Source: Rapana venosa (lineage: Eukaryota; Mollusca; Gastropoda; Neogastropoda; Muricidae). From it: 64,000 nt of DNA. The stretch covers positions 12,339,101-12,403,100 of the forward strand of contig CM054162.1 of the NCBI GenBank assembly GCA_028751875.1, written 5' to 3'. A program made the translations under genes and the position numbers. This document shows positions 11,706 through 24,142 of this stretch, piece after piece. How positions within the stretch are numbered: the stretch's first letter is position 1; each line of letters opens with the position of its first letter. The notes below the pieces were generated by a model, which did no database searches, was not told where the DNA came from, and saw only the letters and a program-made list of their open reading frames with translations.

Positions 11706-11821
11706 ACAAGAATCCGTTTCCAACTTCTAAATAAGTTGGGGGGGGGGGGGGGGGGAGAGAACCAACAAGGTACACACGTACACACACTCTCACACAAGCA
11801 CACAATACAGTCACACACACA

Positions 11822-11985
11822 CATCTTGCGCACACGTTAAAACCCGTTCCGCTTTTCGGAAGAGTAGGCCATTGTGTGGTGGTGGGAACGGATGACAAAA
11901 TTTACAAGACTGCATACACACGGGGACTGGATGAAATAAAGCACATGAGTGCTTATTCCATTATCCTCGAAATAAAAGAATAAAA
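11822..11985 (+). mobile_element. SINE-A short unit 3
   Basis: Well-preserved 3' half from CTTGCGCACACGTTAAAACC to GTGCTTATTCCATTATCCTCG plus an A-rich tail. (CA)n flanks both sides. Confidence 0.8.
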
Positions 11986-12355
11986 TAGAAATAAACACAA
12001 ACACACACACACACACACTACTACCCCTAAATCTCTCAAAACCTAAACCAGCAAAAAGCAAACTCCGTCAATTCTGTCCCTGTCAGTCTCACAAACGTTC
12101 CTTATAACTCCTGGCAAAAATGTTAGATATCATCATTATCTCTGCTCTTCATGCAAGAATTAAAACGTTAGTCATCTTCCCTTTGTCACGGTCTACTTGT
12201 TGGGAACAAACTGTCCCCTTTTCTTTCTTCTAGGATGTTTCACCTGTCTGGCTGGGTTTTTTGGGCGGTTTTTTTCCCCCTCAAATCTTATCGCAAAACA
12301 CTGATCTTTTTTCTCCCCCTTGGAGACTTCTAGCTATCTTGTCTGGTGGAATTTA

Positions 12356-12359
<4 letters not shown>

Positions 12360-12393
<34 letters not shown>

Positions 12394-12845
12394 TGTGTGT
12401 TGTGAGTGTGTGTGGGTGTGTGTTTTATAGACGACACAGAGAGAGTGTGTGTGTGTTAGTGTGTGTGTGTGTCACTGCGTGTGATGAGTGCGTGTTGTGT
12501 GAGTGTGTGTTGTGTGGTGTGAAGTGTGTGTTTGTGTGCAGGTGTGCTTGAATGTGTGCATGCCTGTGTGCATGTGTGTCTGGACTCTCCCTGTGTCTGT
12601 GTGCTCTCACAAACACATGCCTATCAGTGTAACTGTAAGTGTTACGTAAGAGACTGAGTATTGCAACTTGTAATAAAAGATTCCCTGTATCACTGTCAGT
12701 GTCTGACTCTGAGAGGAGAGAGAGGTGTGTGTGTGTGGTGTGTGTGTGTTGTGTGTGTGTGTGTGTGTGTGAAACTTGCTGTGCACAAGTACTGTGAACA
12801 TTATAACTTGTAATCTTGACTGTGTGTACTGAGCACACTGTAAAC
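12360..12845. repeat. Degenerate (GT)n-rich tract
   Basis: Multiple GT blocks with GTGA and TGCG interruptions. His/Thr and Cys/Val frames here are repeat shadows. Confidence 0.85.
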
Positions 12846-13079
12846 ATTACCTCATTACCTGGGTGTGTGTGTTTTGTGCCGTAACTTGTATGAGTCTGTA
12901 TTCACATGTGTGATAACTCACGTTAGGTCTGTGTGCTATGAAGTAACTTGTCAAGTGCTGCGATAAGCTAAGGCAGTAGCTGCCTCCACTTGTCTGTGGA
13001 TGGTGGACAGAAATCACACACCGGATTCTATTTCAATGACAAAGACATAAAATTTATAGCACAAGCAAAGCCTTCCATG

Positions 13080-13615
13080 GACACACACACACACACACAG
13101 TGACACACACACGTGTACACACACACAATACACATACACACACAAGCGCGCACAGAGTTTGCCATCCTTTTACAGTGTGGGGGGGACAACGCTTGAGAAT
13201 TCATGCTATGTTCCGAGTCAGTGGGTTTCTAGTTTTGCTGCACTGGCAAGATTTTTGTACTGTACCTTTGTGGATAATAGCCACAGGCTCTCTTGTGAAA
13301 GTTATGTCATTATTTTATTCCATTTTAAATAAGAGACACTGAAGAATCTTCTAGATATCCCACTGTTTCACATCGTGTACCCTGTTCACTTTTAGAACAG
13401 AATTTGCACTTGATCACACAGTGACATACAGGTCTACACTCACACACACATGCACATGCAATGATGCATGCACGTGCATATATATTATACACACACAACG
13501 CACGTGTGTGCATGCACGTACACACACCACACTGACAAGCAGAGACACAAAGAGAGCCAGAGAGACAGACAGAGCAATAGAGACTGAGAGAGACAGAGAG
13601 AGAGGTCTATGCCCT
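13080..13615. repeat. CA-rich and GAGA/CAGA-rich simple sequence around a short unique island
   Basis: (CA)n at 13081-13100, mixed CACACG to about 13160, then unique sequence, then CACATGCA motifs at 13437-13530 and AGAGACAGA motifs to about 13605. Confidence 0.75.
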
Positions 13616-13619
13616 GCAC

Positions 13620-15235
13620 ACTCGGCCATTCTTCTTGCTTCAGCCATTTCAGGCACTGGACCTTAAGCTTGAAGCAACACAATCTGAATAATTTTAACAA
13701 AGTGATTATGTGAACCAGAATTTTTTAAATTTTTTAAAAAGAACCCCAGGTTTCTTCTTGCTGAATCAAGTTAATCAACCAGCCAAGCAAATTTAAACAT
13801 AACACCCAAAATAAAACCAGAAAAAGAAGGTTAAAAAGCAACAACAAAAACTTTCAAGGAAACAAAATATAATAGTGAAATAATCAAAAACATGTTTGTA
13901 AAGCCAGTGAATACTGTAATCTTTACATAATACTGAAATATGCTTTGTTCTTTTGCTTTCATTTTAAAATTTAAGGGTTTATGGAGGGGGGGGGGGGGGG
14001 GGTACATTTGGGCGGCATTAAAAAAAAATTTTTTTTTAGGGGTAATGGGGGATTGTTTCATTTAAAACTTTTACTTTCGTTTTTGGCTTTCTTTTTTTGT
14101 TTGGCAAGGTTTTCCTAGTCTGGTTTTTTGTTGTTGCTGCCTCATCTTTTCCTGTCCTGCTGTTCTCATACCACTTTAAAATTTTGTAATTCCGATCTCT
14201 CCACCCCAGGCTAAATATACATGTTTTATCCATGTTCATCATGCTACATCCTTAAGGTCAAAAATCCCTGAAGAGCTTAATAATATCCTGCTGCTGTGAG
14301 GCTACCAACTGGAACAGCCCTGCACTGCTGCTGGGTCTCTTCAGTGGTGTTCCGTACCAGTACCTGTTTGAGCCAGCATTATATAAATTATGTATGCTGT
14401 CATGACACACTGGTTGTTAAACTTACACCCCATACTGACCACAATAATAGCTAAGTCACCGAGACAGACTGAGTGAGACAACCACTTGCGACTGTGACCC
14501 CCATATATATCACTCCAGACAACCACCTTCTGCCATTAACCTAAGGCCTTGACATCAACTTCCCACAAACACGAAACGAAAGTCACCTGAAGAGCTGGTC
14601 AAGTTACAGGAGCAACACTCTAAAAATGGCATCCATAAAATGAATAACTTATGGTCATCTGTATGGTCCTACTACTCCTAGTCTAAAGTTATGTTAAGCC
14701 CACAGCAAACTCATTCTGGGCCAGTGGGTGGCAATCTGCTGGAGTAAGAATTTTTTTTTTAACCTATATGTATATGTGACCACCTTCCGCCCAGAAACCC
14801 AATTTATATACTGACCTTTGTGCCAGGGCAGCTGGTTTTGTGAAACCTGTTTCTTTTTTTAAAATTTATAATGTGAAAACATAGCACTTAGCTTACGCAC
14901 TAGTGACTTAGCATTTCCTTCTAGGTTTACAAAGTTACCAAAACGTTCACTTCAAAAACTTAAGTAATAATACAGTTTAACTTTTAAATTATCTTGATTT
15001 ATATATATTTTTTTAAATGATCACTAAAATTTTATTCAGAACTTGCAGGATATCAATCACTGCATTGCCTTTTCTACATTACGACTTCACGTGTTGCAAT
15101 GCATCTGCCAGCTCTCTATTCAATTTAAATTGCAAAATGCCATCTTTCAGTTTCACAGCTTTTGTGTCACAGAAAAAGGGCCAGAAAGTGGGTGTACCAT
15201 GCTGTAAAATTTGCTGAGGGCTCCACACACACACA
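13620..15235. other. AT-rich sequence, no gene recognised
   Basis: Contains a G-run near 13986-14002 and scattered poly-T. The possible frames are short, and I see no splice-supported exon, tRNA head or known repeat family. Confidence 0.3.
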
Positions 15236-15239
15236 CGTT

Positions 15240-15545
15240 TTTTGGTGTGTTTTTGTGTGTGTGTGTGTGTGGGGGGGGGGTTGTGTTTTTTAAAAATTCC
15301 TGTTGCATTGCCAAGTTTCTTATCGAGATTTAAAAAAAACAAACAAACACATCCACATCTCCCGGTTTTTTGTTGTGTTTTTTTTGTGGTTTTTTTTTTT
15401 TTGGGGGGGGAGCGTCTAATATCACTAAAAGTGAACAGACGTAAAATTGAAGTCAACAACAACAACAACACACACACACACACCACACTCACAGTGAAAC
15501 AGACAGGCAGACAGACAGGCAGACAGACTGACGCACACACACACT
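15240..15545. repeat. Low-complexity cluster: GT, G-run, T13/G8 junction, AAC, CA and CAGG units
   Basis: A succession of simple tracts including T13 directly joined to G8 (15390-15410), (AAC)n around 15455-15470 and CAGACAGG repeats at 15500-15530. Confidence 0.85.
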
Positions 15546-15549
15546 AAAA

Positions 15550-16250
15550 GCAATAATAAGCTTCAAAAGATATTTTCTAGGAAGGAGGGGTTGCTAAAAC
15601 AGTCCAAGACCCAAAACAACCCAAGTTTAATAATTAATGTACATCGCAAACCTGACATTGATAAAGTAATAAACTAATATTTTGTTTGCCACCAAATTTT
15701 TACTAACTTCACAATACTATTAGTAGTATTACTAACACTACAGACACACAATGTGACACATTGTCTTTGGTTACAAACACTGAAACAGCAGTTTAAAAAA
15801 ACCAACAACCCAGAAACAACCAGGTCTTAATCAGTTAGCCTAAATGTCTCATTTAAAATCGTTTTGATAAATAAAACCATTCAACATGGCATGAACCTGC
15901 CATTGTACATTTCTACTTTACTGTGTATGCCATGTGACATTAAACTTCCTCCTTGAATGAAATCTTCCATTGTTAACAAGCATATAATAATTAGTAGTAC
16001 TAAATTAATATCACCTTTTAACATCTTGTGATATCAGATCATCTTCCGACTTCCACTGTTAATTTTATTTTCAATTATTTGAGCCATTCATAAAACTTAA
16101 TGTTTAATACAACAAAAAAAGCAAATAGGTGATGATAATGTCATAAATTGATGCCTGTATATTTATTTTTCCCCTCCCCCTTTTAAAAAAACAACTATGC
16201 TCCTTTACTGGCTTTAGTTTAAGGTGCCACCCATCTAACTCTGAGTGTGA
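15550..16250. other. AT-rich sequence, nothing recognised
   Basis: No open frame, SINE head or tandem structure could be supported here. Confidence 0.3.
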
Positions 16251-16344
16251 ATGTGAGTGATGTGTGTACATAAACAGTATGTGTGTGTGTTACTGTGTTA
16301 GTATGTGTGTCTGTGTGTTTTGAGTATGGACACCCATATGTGCT

Positions 16345-16508
16345 CACTGCACATGCCACATGTTAAAACCCGTTCCACTCTTCGAAAGAGTATGCCATTG
16401 TGTACTGGTAAGAACGGATGACAAAATTTACAAAAATGTATACAGGGACTGGACCACAAAAAAAAGCACACAAGTGCTTGTTCCATTATCCTCAAAATAA
16501 AAGAATAA
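16345..16508 (+). mobile_element. SINE-A short unit
   Basis: Starts at the common 5' breakpoint (TTAAAACCCGTTCCACTC) and ends in TTCCATTATCCTCAAAATAA. A (GT)n follows directly at 16508-16527. Confidence 0.8.
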
Positions 16509-17340
16509 GTGTGTGTGTGTGTGTGTACATCACAACATGTGCATGTACATGCAACCCCCTTCCCCTCTCTCTCACACACAGTCACACACAGAGTACACAC
16601 ATGCTCAAGCTCCACTCTCTCTCTCTCACACACACACACACACTAGTACTGTGTAGAACTTACTAGTTAGTAGCAACTGGTACCACTTCTACAGACTTCA
16701 CTTTGCATGAAGCTTGTACGTTGTAGTTGTACAACCATCAACAGAAAAAAACAACCACCAAAAAACCTGGCATAAGGCCCAGACCAAGGTCTTATTAGGC
16801 CCATAACGCGGACTTATAAGCAGACATAAAGACAATAAGTGACACAATTCGTGGACACTTACAGTAGCCTAAAAGTACAGTGAAACTGAAAGTCTGAACG
16901 TACGATTACGAATCATCGTCATGAATCACACAACCCGACAAACGTCACAAAGCTTTATTAAATCTCATTTCATACACTTTACAATTTTGGATAAATTATT
17001 AAGAGCCTGCATTTCATACCGGGGATTCAAAACTGTAAAAGGTGTACAGCTATCTTTGAGAGCGTCTAAGTCTAACCCAGCCATAATACGATGATCGTCT
17101 GCTCAGAGATCGGCTACTGTACCCTAGTGATAGTGATAGTCATTGACATAGACTGGAATCAACCACTGGTTAATGTTGTTTTAAGGCCGATCGCGAGTAC
17201 TTTTACATCAGATTTTAGAATAAAGAAGATAAAACACGACAAAACCACCCCACATTCGAATTTTAACATGATCGATCCGCTCAGAACAAAAGAAATGAAC
17301 TTACTTCAAATCGGCAGATGCACAGTCTCGAGTTCTACAC

Positions 17341-17400
17341 ACATTCACGATTCGAACTCCGCCATAATGAAACGTCACTACGCATGCGCCGCGTCATTGG
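17341..17400. promoter_or_regulatory. TATA-less promoter-like cluster (YY1, CRE, NRF1, CCAAT)
   Basis: Within 45 bp there are a YY1-like CCGCCATAATG (17359-17369), a CRE half-site ACGTCA (17372-17377), an NRF1-like TACGCATGCGCC (17379-17390) and an inverted CCAAT box ATTGG (17396-17400). The surrounding 16.88-17.46 kb is unusually CpG-containing and repeat-free for this window. This combination is typical of housekeeping promoters. No attached gene could be identified, so direction is unknown. Confidence 0.4.
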
Positions 17401-17537
17401 GAAGTGCATGCTTGACCAGTGAGCAACAGGTGCGAAGTTAGGATAGGTTACAAGGGCCGGGAGAGAATCAAATTCATACTAATTCTGGCTTGGGTATGAT
17501 GCGTGTACCTGTGTTGTTTGTTTTTAAAATTTTGTAA

Positions 17538-17786
17538 TTCTTTTATTTCGAGGATAATGGAATAAGCACTCATATGCTTTTTTCATCAAGTCCCCGTGTG
17601 TATGCAGTTTTGTGAATTTTGTCATACGTTCCCACCGGCACACAATGGCCTACTCTTCCGATAAGCGGAACGGGTTTTAACGTGTGCGCAAGTTCTATGT
17701 GCGTTCGCACACGGGACCTCGGTTTATAGTCTCATCCGAAGGACTTTCAGATCACGAATACATCACTCTAACCACCAGGCTATCCC

Positions 17787-17795
<9 letters not shown>
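17538..17795 (-). mobile_element. SINE-A copy
   Basis: Minus-strand copy with the GGATAGCCTGGTGGTTAGAG head subtype (17794-17775) and an intact tail (GCTTATTCCATTATCCTCGA). A (GT)n directly follows at 17790-17831, at the head end. Confidence 0.8.
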
Positions 17796-17832
<37 letters not shown>

Positions 17833-17973
17833 CAGAGAGATAGAGAGGAGAGAGAGAGAGAGAGAGTCAGGCAGACAGACAGACAGAGGCAGAGAGTTAG
17901 TTCTATATCATTATTGCTACATCATTTTAAAAACAATAGCAACTGTCCTTGTAGTCATGTCTGCAAGTAAGCA

Positions 17974-18004
17974 CCCCCCCCCCCCCCAAAAAAAAAAAAA
18001 AAAA
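17974..18004. repeat. Poly-C/poly-A junction (C14 A17)
   Basis: Direct C14 to A17 junction. On the minus strand it is the same T-run/G-run arrangement seen at 6.4, 15.4 and 25.9 kb. Confidence 0.95.
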
Positions 18005-18483
18005 ATCGTAATACCCTTTTTCTCATTGCAAAAACGAATAATTACACACACATACACACGCTCGCGCGCACACACACACCACCACCACCACAACAACAAG
18101 AAGACAAAAACTATGACAACACTTTTTAACCTAGCTAAAAAGGAAAACAATAATAACTTTTTTTTTTATAATTTAAACTTAGCGTATTTCTGCCTTAGCC
18201 TAATACAGAATTTATTCCCTGTGCAGAAACCAACAATTATAAGAAGTCTGATGTACATCATACACTGATTCTGCGTTCACACACACACACACATCTGTCA
18301 CTATTGATATTTAAGTATCCCACACAAAGTCCTTCCTGAGAAGGCCATGTATCTAGTGTAGAAGGCACCTTAATCCAAACCTGAACAGAGGTGAAAGGGC
18401 TAACACTATTCCACAGCAAATTGCATGTGCCTCTGATCCCGCCTCCCCCCCCCCCCCAATGCATGATGCCATGCTGTCTTAAA

Positions 18484-18755
18484 TTTTTTGTTCTTCATTT
18501 ATCTGTATGACTTGAGCTTATGTTATACTGTCTTGATTTGCATTATCATGTTTTGTTAGTCTGGATTTATGTTAAAAAAATATCTCCATGGATTTTGTCT
18601 TCAACATGTGTGAACATTGTATTTTGATTGCGTTTATATGTCAATTTTCTTGATTTTCTTCTTTTTTTTTAGTGAGGGCAGGATGAAAAAAAAGTTGTAT
18701 AAACTTAATCTTTTACCCTCAATAAAGATCATTTTGACTTGACTTGACATACATA
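18484..18755 (+). mobile_element. Non-LTR retrotransposon 3' UTR/terminus with TTGAC tail
   Basis: AT-rich untranslated-looking sequence ending ACCCTCAATAAAGATCATTT, then TGACTTGACTTGAC. A polyadenylation-like AATAAA next to a pentanucleotide repeat tail is a common end for CR1/L2-type LINEs. No coding frame remains. Confidence 0.55.
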
Positions 18756-18836
18756 CACACACACTATAGCTAAACCAGGATTAGTATGATTATGATTTTT
18801 CAGGTAGGTGTGTGTGTGGATAAGAAAAAGACGGCT

Positions 18837-18872
<36 letters not shown>
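18837..18872. repeat. G36 homopolymer
   Basis: Longest G-run of the window. Its true length is likely uncertain in the assembly. Confidence 0.9.
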
Positions 18873-18873
<1 letters not shown>

Positions 18874-19433
18874 AGGAGGGAAGGGGGCCTTTTGTTACAT
18901 AGAAAAAAACACCCCAAATTAGCAAACAAACCCAGAGAGTTAGATAGTGTACATTAATAACTTTGGGATGGCTGACCTGAACAAAACAAGCCTTCCTATG
19001 TGTAAAATCGGTTCACCCGTCATACTCATCAGGTGGCCTAAAAATGACTATGTACAAAGAGTTTGTAACGAATGAAGGTCAAAAAGCGGGAATTTATCTC
19101 AAGCATTCTATGCTTGATGTGATTACTAGGAGCAGCTTCTATAAATGGCATGGTAATATTATGTGCATGTGCACATACATGCCACCCCCCAAAAAAACAA
19201 CAACAACAAACCAACAACAAAAAACCCAACCCAAACCAACAAGAAAACCACAAATCATACAGAACACATACACAAGACGATATCGATCACAGTATAAAAT
19301 GTTTACTTTGAGCTCTTGAAATCAGACATCATATGCATAATGAGGACATGATGTAAGCCCCCCTACTCCCTCTCTTTCGGGGGTAATGTGTGCATGTGTA
19401 TGTGTGTGATTTTGGTTATCATGATCATACTCT

Positions 19434-19525
19434 CCTAAGGGCGGGGACTGGGTGTAAAAAAACAACAAAAACCACACCAGTGCTAATACATTCTCCTCGT
19501 TATAATCATAAGAATTTGATTTGAT
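19434..19525 (+). mobile_element. Degenerate LINE-type terminus related to the SINE-A tail
   Basis: GGGCGGGGACTGGGTGTAAA..CCAGTGCTAATACATTCTCC, followed by TTTGATTTGATT. Same block order as the tails at 3.96, 42.8 and 44.7 kb, but diverged. Confidence 0.5.
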
Positions 19526-19997
19526 TCCATTACACACACACACACACACAGAGTCCACACACACACACTTACTTTCAGTCAAGACACACACACACACCAA
19601 ATTGGTATACCAGTTTAGTCGACGATTTTCTCCAAAAGTGGGCAGGCTCAGAATATGGGCGTGTCGGCAGAGTGCGTAGGTTGCAATATCCTCCTTACAT
19701 GGAAATAAGACCTTGGGGGGCTTGGCTTTTGGGTGCATTACAAAGGAGGGGTCTAGGTCTCTCTGCCAAGGCCACACAGGTGTTAACTAAGACATAGATA
19801 CGTCGTGCATTACTTTGTTGTTGTTCTTTTGTTTCCCTGCCTGTCCTTTTGTGGATGTGATGATTTATGAGTGGCTGTCAGGCGAGGAAGAAAAACTCAG
19901 TGAGTGTGTGTGTGTGTGTGTGTGTGTTGTGTGTGTTACGTTTACTACCATGGTTGGCTGCTTGTCTGGTTTATTGAGGCTGACCTGAATAACAGGT

Positions 19998-20028
<31 letters not shown>

Positions 20029-20030
20029 TC

Positions 20031-20240
20031 TTTGAATCTTTATTTTTCTGGGGTAACAGAATAAGCATACTTTTTTTTCATCGGGCCCTTGCCCTGATTA
20101 GGGACTATCAACAAAACAAGGGAAAAACCCCCACTACAACAACACAACATCATTTAAAAATAGAAGTGTATATTTAATAATACATAATCCCTAACTGACC
20201 TGAACATCAATGTCAAGAGATACATAGCTTATAATTTTTT
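20031..20240 (-). mobile_element. LINE-G 3' terminus, copy 1
   Basis: Minus strand reads AGTCCCTAATCAGGGC..AAGTATGCTTATTCTGTTACCCC.. then AAATAAAGATTC and a (CT) tract. It matches 42492-42745 along its whole length. The end resembles the SINE-A tail (GCTTATTC..TTA.CC), suggesting related 3' ends. Confidence 0.6.
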
Positions 20241-20368
20241 TGAGACAAGAGATATGGGTTGATAAACATATAATTCTCAAATGAATTGAACATTTACATG
20301 AAAACTGATACACTGATTATAATTAAGTAAATATGGATAATGAAAAACAGAGGGGAGACAGCAAGAAG

Positions 20369-20370
<2 letters not shown>

Positions 20371-20431
<61 letters not shown>

Positions 20432-20445
20432 GAGAGAGACAGACA

Positions 20446-20533
<88 letters not shown>

Positions 20534-20540
20534 AGAGAAT
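20371..20540. repeat. Interrupted (GA)n microsatellite
   Basis: Several (GA) blocks separated by single-unit changes. The Glu/Arg and Ser/Leu frames are repeat translations. Confidence 0.95.
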
Positions 20541-20893
20541 TTTCAGGTAACATCAACATCAAAATAAACCAGATATCAAATTCTGACAAAGCACCCTCAC
20601 TAAAACCTCATTTTAAACATATATCAGTAAAGATATCAAGTTAAGTTACAAAATGCCGAAGAGCCTGATATAAAACAGTTTTGACAGCCCAGCAACAACA
20701 GCATCAATACAACAGTTGGAAGTTAGACAAATTAGTTAAAACTCAATATATTTCTAAGTGGCATGGCATATTGATTGAAGAAGGAAAACAATATTGTATG
20801 TATTTTGGATGACTATAAAATAAAGCACTATAAAATTTATAAACCAAACATTTATATAAAATAATACATTTCATATATAAGGAGGATACAGAA

Positions 20894-20896
<3 letters not shown>

Positions 20897-20963
<67 letters not shown>
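20897..20963. repeat. (GA)n microsatellite
   Basis: Perfect GA repeat. Confidence 0.95.
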
Positions 20964-20965
<2 letters not shown>

Positions 20966-21153
20966 ATCTGCAGGTTGCATGATCATCTAGATAAATGGTA
21001 TGTAACAAAACATCCACACAACCTCTCTCACCTTAAGATACAGCTATTAATAATAAACAAACCAAGATATAACATACATCTGCATATAATATATGTCAAA
21101 CAATTAAGACAAAACAAATTTAATAATTTCCAAACTGTGTAGAATTCATACAT

Positions 21154-21156
<3 letters not shown>

Positions 21157-21226
<70 letters not shown>
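21157..21226. repeat. (GA)n microsatellite
   Basis: Perfect GA repeat shortly upstream of the RTE-like remnant. Confidence 0.95.
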
Positions 21227-21230
<4 letters not shown>

Positions 21231-21340
21231 TTCATGTATTTCTTTATGAAACACAAAATAAAATAAAAAGAATAAGCAGAAACAAAAAACTTATTTTCAT
21301 TATATTGTTCTGGTTTTGTGGTTTTGTTTGCTTGTATTGA

Positions 21341-21900
21341 GATTCACTAGACGAATTCTGCTACCCAGGAGAGATGATGAGCTGCAAAGCAAAATCTGAG
21401 TTAGCTGTCAGAACCAGGATTGCCAGTGCTTGGAAGAAATGGAAAGAATTGGCAAGTCACTGGAGAGACACTGTCTGATATACAAGGCTGCCATTAGACA
21501 TGTTCTCCTGTATGATTCGGAGACGTGGGTTTTCACAAAAAACGTCAAACGTTTGTTGAAGAGCTGTGAAAACCGAATGCTACGCTACATGACAAAGATC
21601 AAATGGGAAGACAGGATCACAAATGAAGAACTATGGAGAATGTGCAAAGTTGATGATCTGAAGTCTGTAGCTAGTAGCAATAGACTGTGCTGGTTTGGGC
21701 ACGTTCAACGGAAAGCAGACCACCACATCATAAAAAGAGCAATGAACTTCGTAGTGGATGGAAAGAGACCGAAGGGAAGACCTAGCAAGACCTGGGCTGC
21801 CTGTATTGCAGATGATCTTAGAGAAAGGGGCATAAATAAGGAGGAATCTCAGAATAGAGAGATGGAGAAGGCTCATCAATGTCAAACCTCCCCTGGGAGA
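21341..21900 (+). pseudogene. Non-LTR retrotransposon C-terminal remnant (RTE-like), frameshifted
   Basis: The post-RT region of a LINE polyprotein. In one frame from 21341 the peptide includes DEFCYPGEMMS and VRTRIASAWKKWKEL, matching the common YLG-(D/E)-M..R+R.AW.KF pattern. After a frameshift near 21430-21470 the second frame continues with IYKAAIRHVLLYDSETW, RMLRYM, ITNEELWRM, RLCWFGHVQRK and KRPKGRPSKTW, the usual order in this family. The catalytic RT domain is absent (5' truncation). This is a dead copy. Later residues up to 22056 are 3' UTR. Confidence 0.75.
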
Positions 21901-22203
21901 AACATGACAAAAAAGGAAGAAGACGAAGTACTGAGATTCACTGAACATGTACTGTTCATTCATCTATTCATGTATTTCTTCATTATTCATTGTATTTCTT
22001 TTTTATGTTTTTTGCACCAGCCCCTTCAAGGTGGTGGCCTAACTCCACCTTCATGATGGGGCCAGTGAAAAAAATTACAATAACACTCAATGATAGAACA
22101 ACAAAAAAACCACCAAAAAATCAATGCATCAATTACAGTTAACAACATACTGAAAATCAATTATCTATGATGTTGCAGTATCTCTAAGCTTACAATGCTT
22201 TAT

Positions 22204-22204
22204 G

Positions 22205-22244
<40 letters not shown>

Positions 22245-22283
22245 GAGAGAGGAGAGAGAGAGGAGAGAGAGAGAGAGAGAGAG
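22204..22283. repeat. Interrupted (GA)n microsatellite
   Basis: GA blocks with GGA interruptions, close to the 3' side of the RTE-like remnant. Confidence 0.9.
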
Positions 22284-22529
22284 TTGGATGTTCCCTGCTC
22301 ACACCCAGAAAATAATTACGAACTGAAACAAGGTTTTTTTTTTGCTTGTTTTGTTTGTTGTACCCCCCTCCCTCCCCTTCCCCCATTAAAAGTCACTGTG
22401 GAAGTGTGGGAAGCTCGCCATATTCTTTTTTTTTTTTGACTCGCCATATTCTGCTTTATCTAACTGTTTATTTTCTTTTGTGTGTCCTTTCTGTGTACTG
22501 TAGTGTCAGCAGGTCAACTTGCAATAATG

Positions 22530-23065
22530 GTGGATTGATGGTCTAGAGGTACCAAGCCTGCCTGCATAGAAAGTGAATAGTCTTAGGTTCGATCCTCCTT
22601 TTGAGCCCTAACTTTCCCCCATCCGTAAGACTGACCTTGATTAGGGTCTGGGTGCTAAGTTTTTTTGTGTGTGGATGAGAAGGTAAACCCACGTCCAATG
22701 TATGATACACATTTAGTGCACTAAGAACCCATAATTTTGTATGTAGATGTTGGATGTGCTGGCATGTCATGCGCTTAACAGCAGCACAACGCATTTTTGC
22801 TCATATGACAATACTTGCTGTATGAACATTCGACAAAGAAGAACCCATGACAAAAGAGTTGTCCCTGGCAAAATTCCTGACAAAAATGCAACTATCACAA
22901 GGAAGCAAAATGCATTCATGAAAAGGAAATAAAAAAAGGAGGGGGGTGGCGCTGCTCTTGTGGTGATGGACTCTCCCTGGGGAGAGCAGCTTGAATTTCA
23001 AGCCTTGAAATCTGCCATGACTGGAGGTGGTATACAATATGATAACAGTTCCATGAAAATAGATA
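22530..23065 (+). mobile_element. SINE-B copy carrying a nested insertion
   Basis: tRNA-like head (GATGGTCTAGAGGTACC; box B GGTTCGATCCT at 22577-22587), body (GGTCTGGGTGCTA), and conserved 3' core GGCGCTGCTCTTGTGG..CTCTCCCTGGGGAGAGCAGC..GAAATCTGCCATGACT. It aligns block by block with 46.95-47.35 kb, except for a 106-bp insert at 22733-22838. Confidence 0.8.
22733..22838 (+). mobile_element. Short element inserted in SINE-B, 10-bp target-site duplication
   Basis: AAGAACCCAT occurs at 22723-22732 and again at 22839-22848, while the uninterrupted SINE-B at 47 kb has it once. The insert contains GCGCTTAACAGCAGCACAAC and GCTCATATGACAA and matches 2990-3090. Confidence 0.7.
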
Positions 23066-23099
23066 CCACACATAGCATTGTTTAACATGTAGATGTTTT

Positions 23100-24120
23100 T
23101 GACATAATGACATGTACATCATTCATAGTATAAAAATGACAAATTTGATGCAAATGATCAACATTGAAACTTCTGCCTACTAAACAAATATTTTTCCTCT
23201 TTCATCATCTTTTCACCTCAAAACTTTGACAAGGTTGTTTGCTGGCTGTAAATTGTAAAGTGTAGGGGGAAAAAAAAGAGCTTATAGGTTCTTGGGATTG
23301 TGTGACTGTCCAAGATGGTACACACTACATATATCACCGAATCCGTGCCCTTGTGCAAGATTTTGATAAATCTGATGACATTTTAAAGCGATTTTGTATC
23401 ATTTTGCCTAAGTTTGAATCCATACTTTGGGGAACTTATTACATTGTATAAGGAGTGCTCGAATGTTCTCAAGAGGACATACCTTGTGCATTTATGTTTA
23501 TTTCTGACAGGCGTTTGAATACATCTGAATGGATAAGAGTTGTTCATATTATATATTTGTTGGACTGATTGGGTACTTTTAAATGCAAGGATGGGGGAAG
23601 ACAGACAAAGAGGGTGGGAGAGAGAGAAGAACAGATAAAAGGTGTATATGCATTTGAGATCTTGTAACATCCTACATTTGCAAACACAGTCATTCATGAA
23701 CAAACTATGAACAAAGACCTTGGTCATTTTTTAAATTTTTGTTTTTTCTCTTCATCAAGCTTTGGCAATGTGTTTTTCAAATATTTCTAAAATCGGTTTT
23801 TATTTCAGCTGCGAGCCGGCTACCCAACCCTAACTCCAGCCTCTCTTTTTTAGGGCTGAAGGGGGAGGTAGGCTTTTCCCAATGCTCTGACCAGCAGTGA
23901 CACAATGACCGACCAACTGACTTGTTTGCTTTTGTATGTTCACACCATTTTGAAATATCTTGGGCCACAGTGACATGTTCATTCCAATATGCTTTTAAAT
24001 CACAAAAAAGGCAAAAAGCTTTATTCCAGCCATGTTATCTTTACAGCCAGAAAATACAAACTCCCTAAAAAAAAAAAAGTACAAAATATCAGTTTGCAAG
24101 TTTTAAAGGAGTTGTGCTAA
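23100..24120. other. Unique sequence, no supported gene
   Basis: Non-repetitive. An acceptor-like TTTTTATTTCAG at about 23808 precedes a short open stretch, but no donor with a coherent frame follows. Confidence 0.3.
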
Positions 24121-24142
24121 GCTTTCATTTATTTCATTTCAG

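Noticed and set aside
17091..17441. 116-codon plus-strand frame in the promoter-like island
   Set aside because: No splice support, no recognised motif, and it overlaps the promoter-like cluster. It is more likely chance openness.
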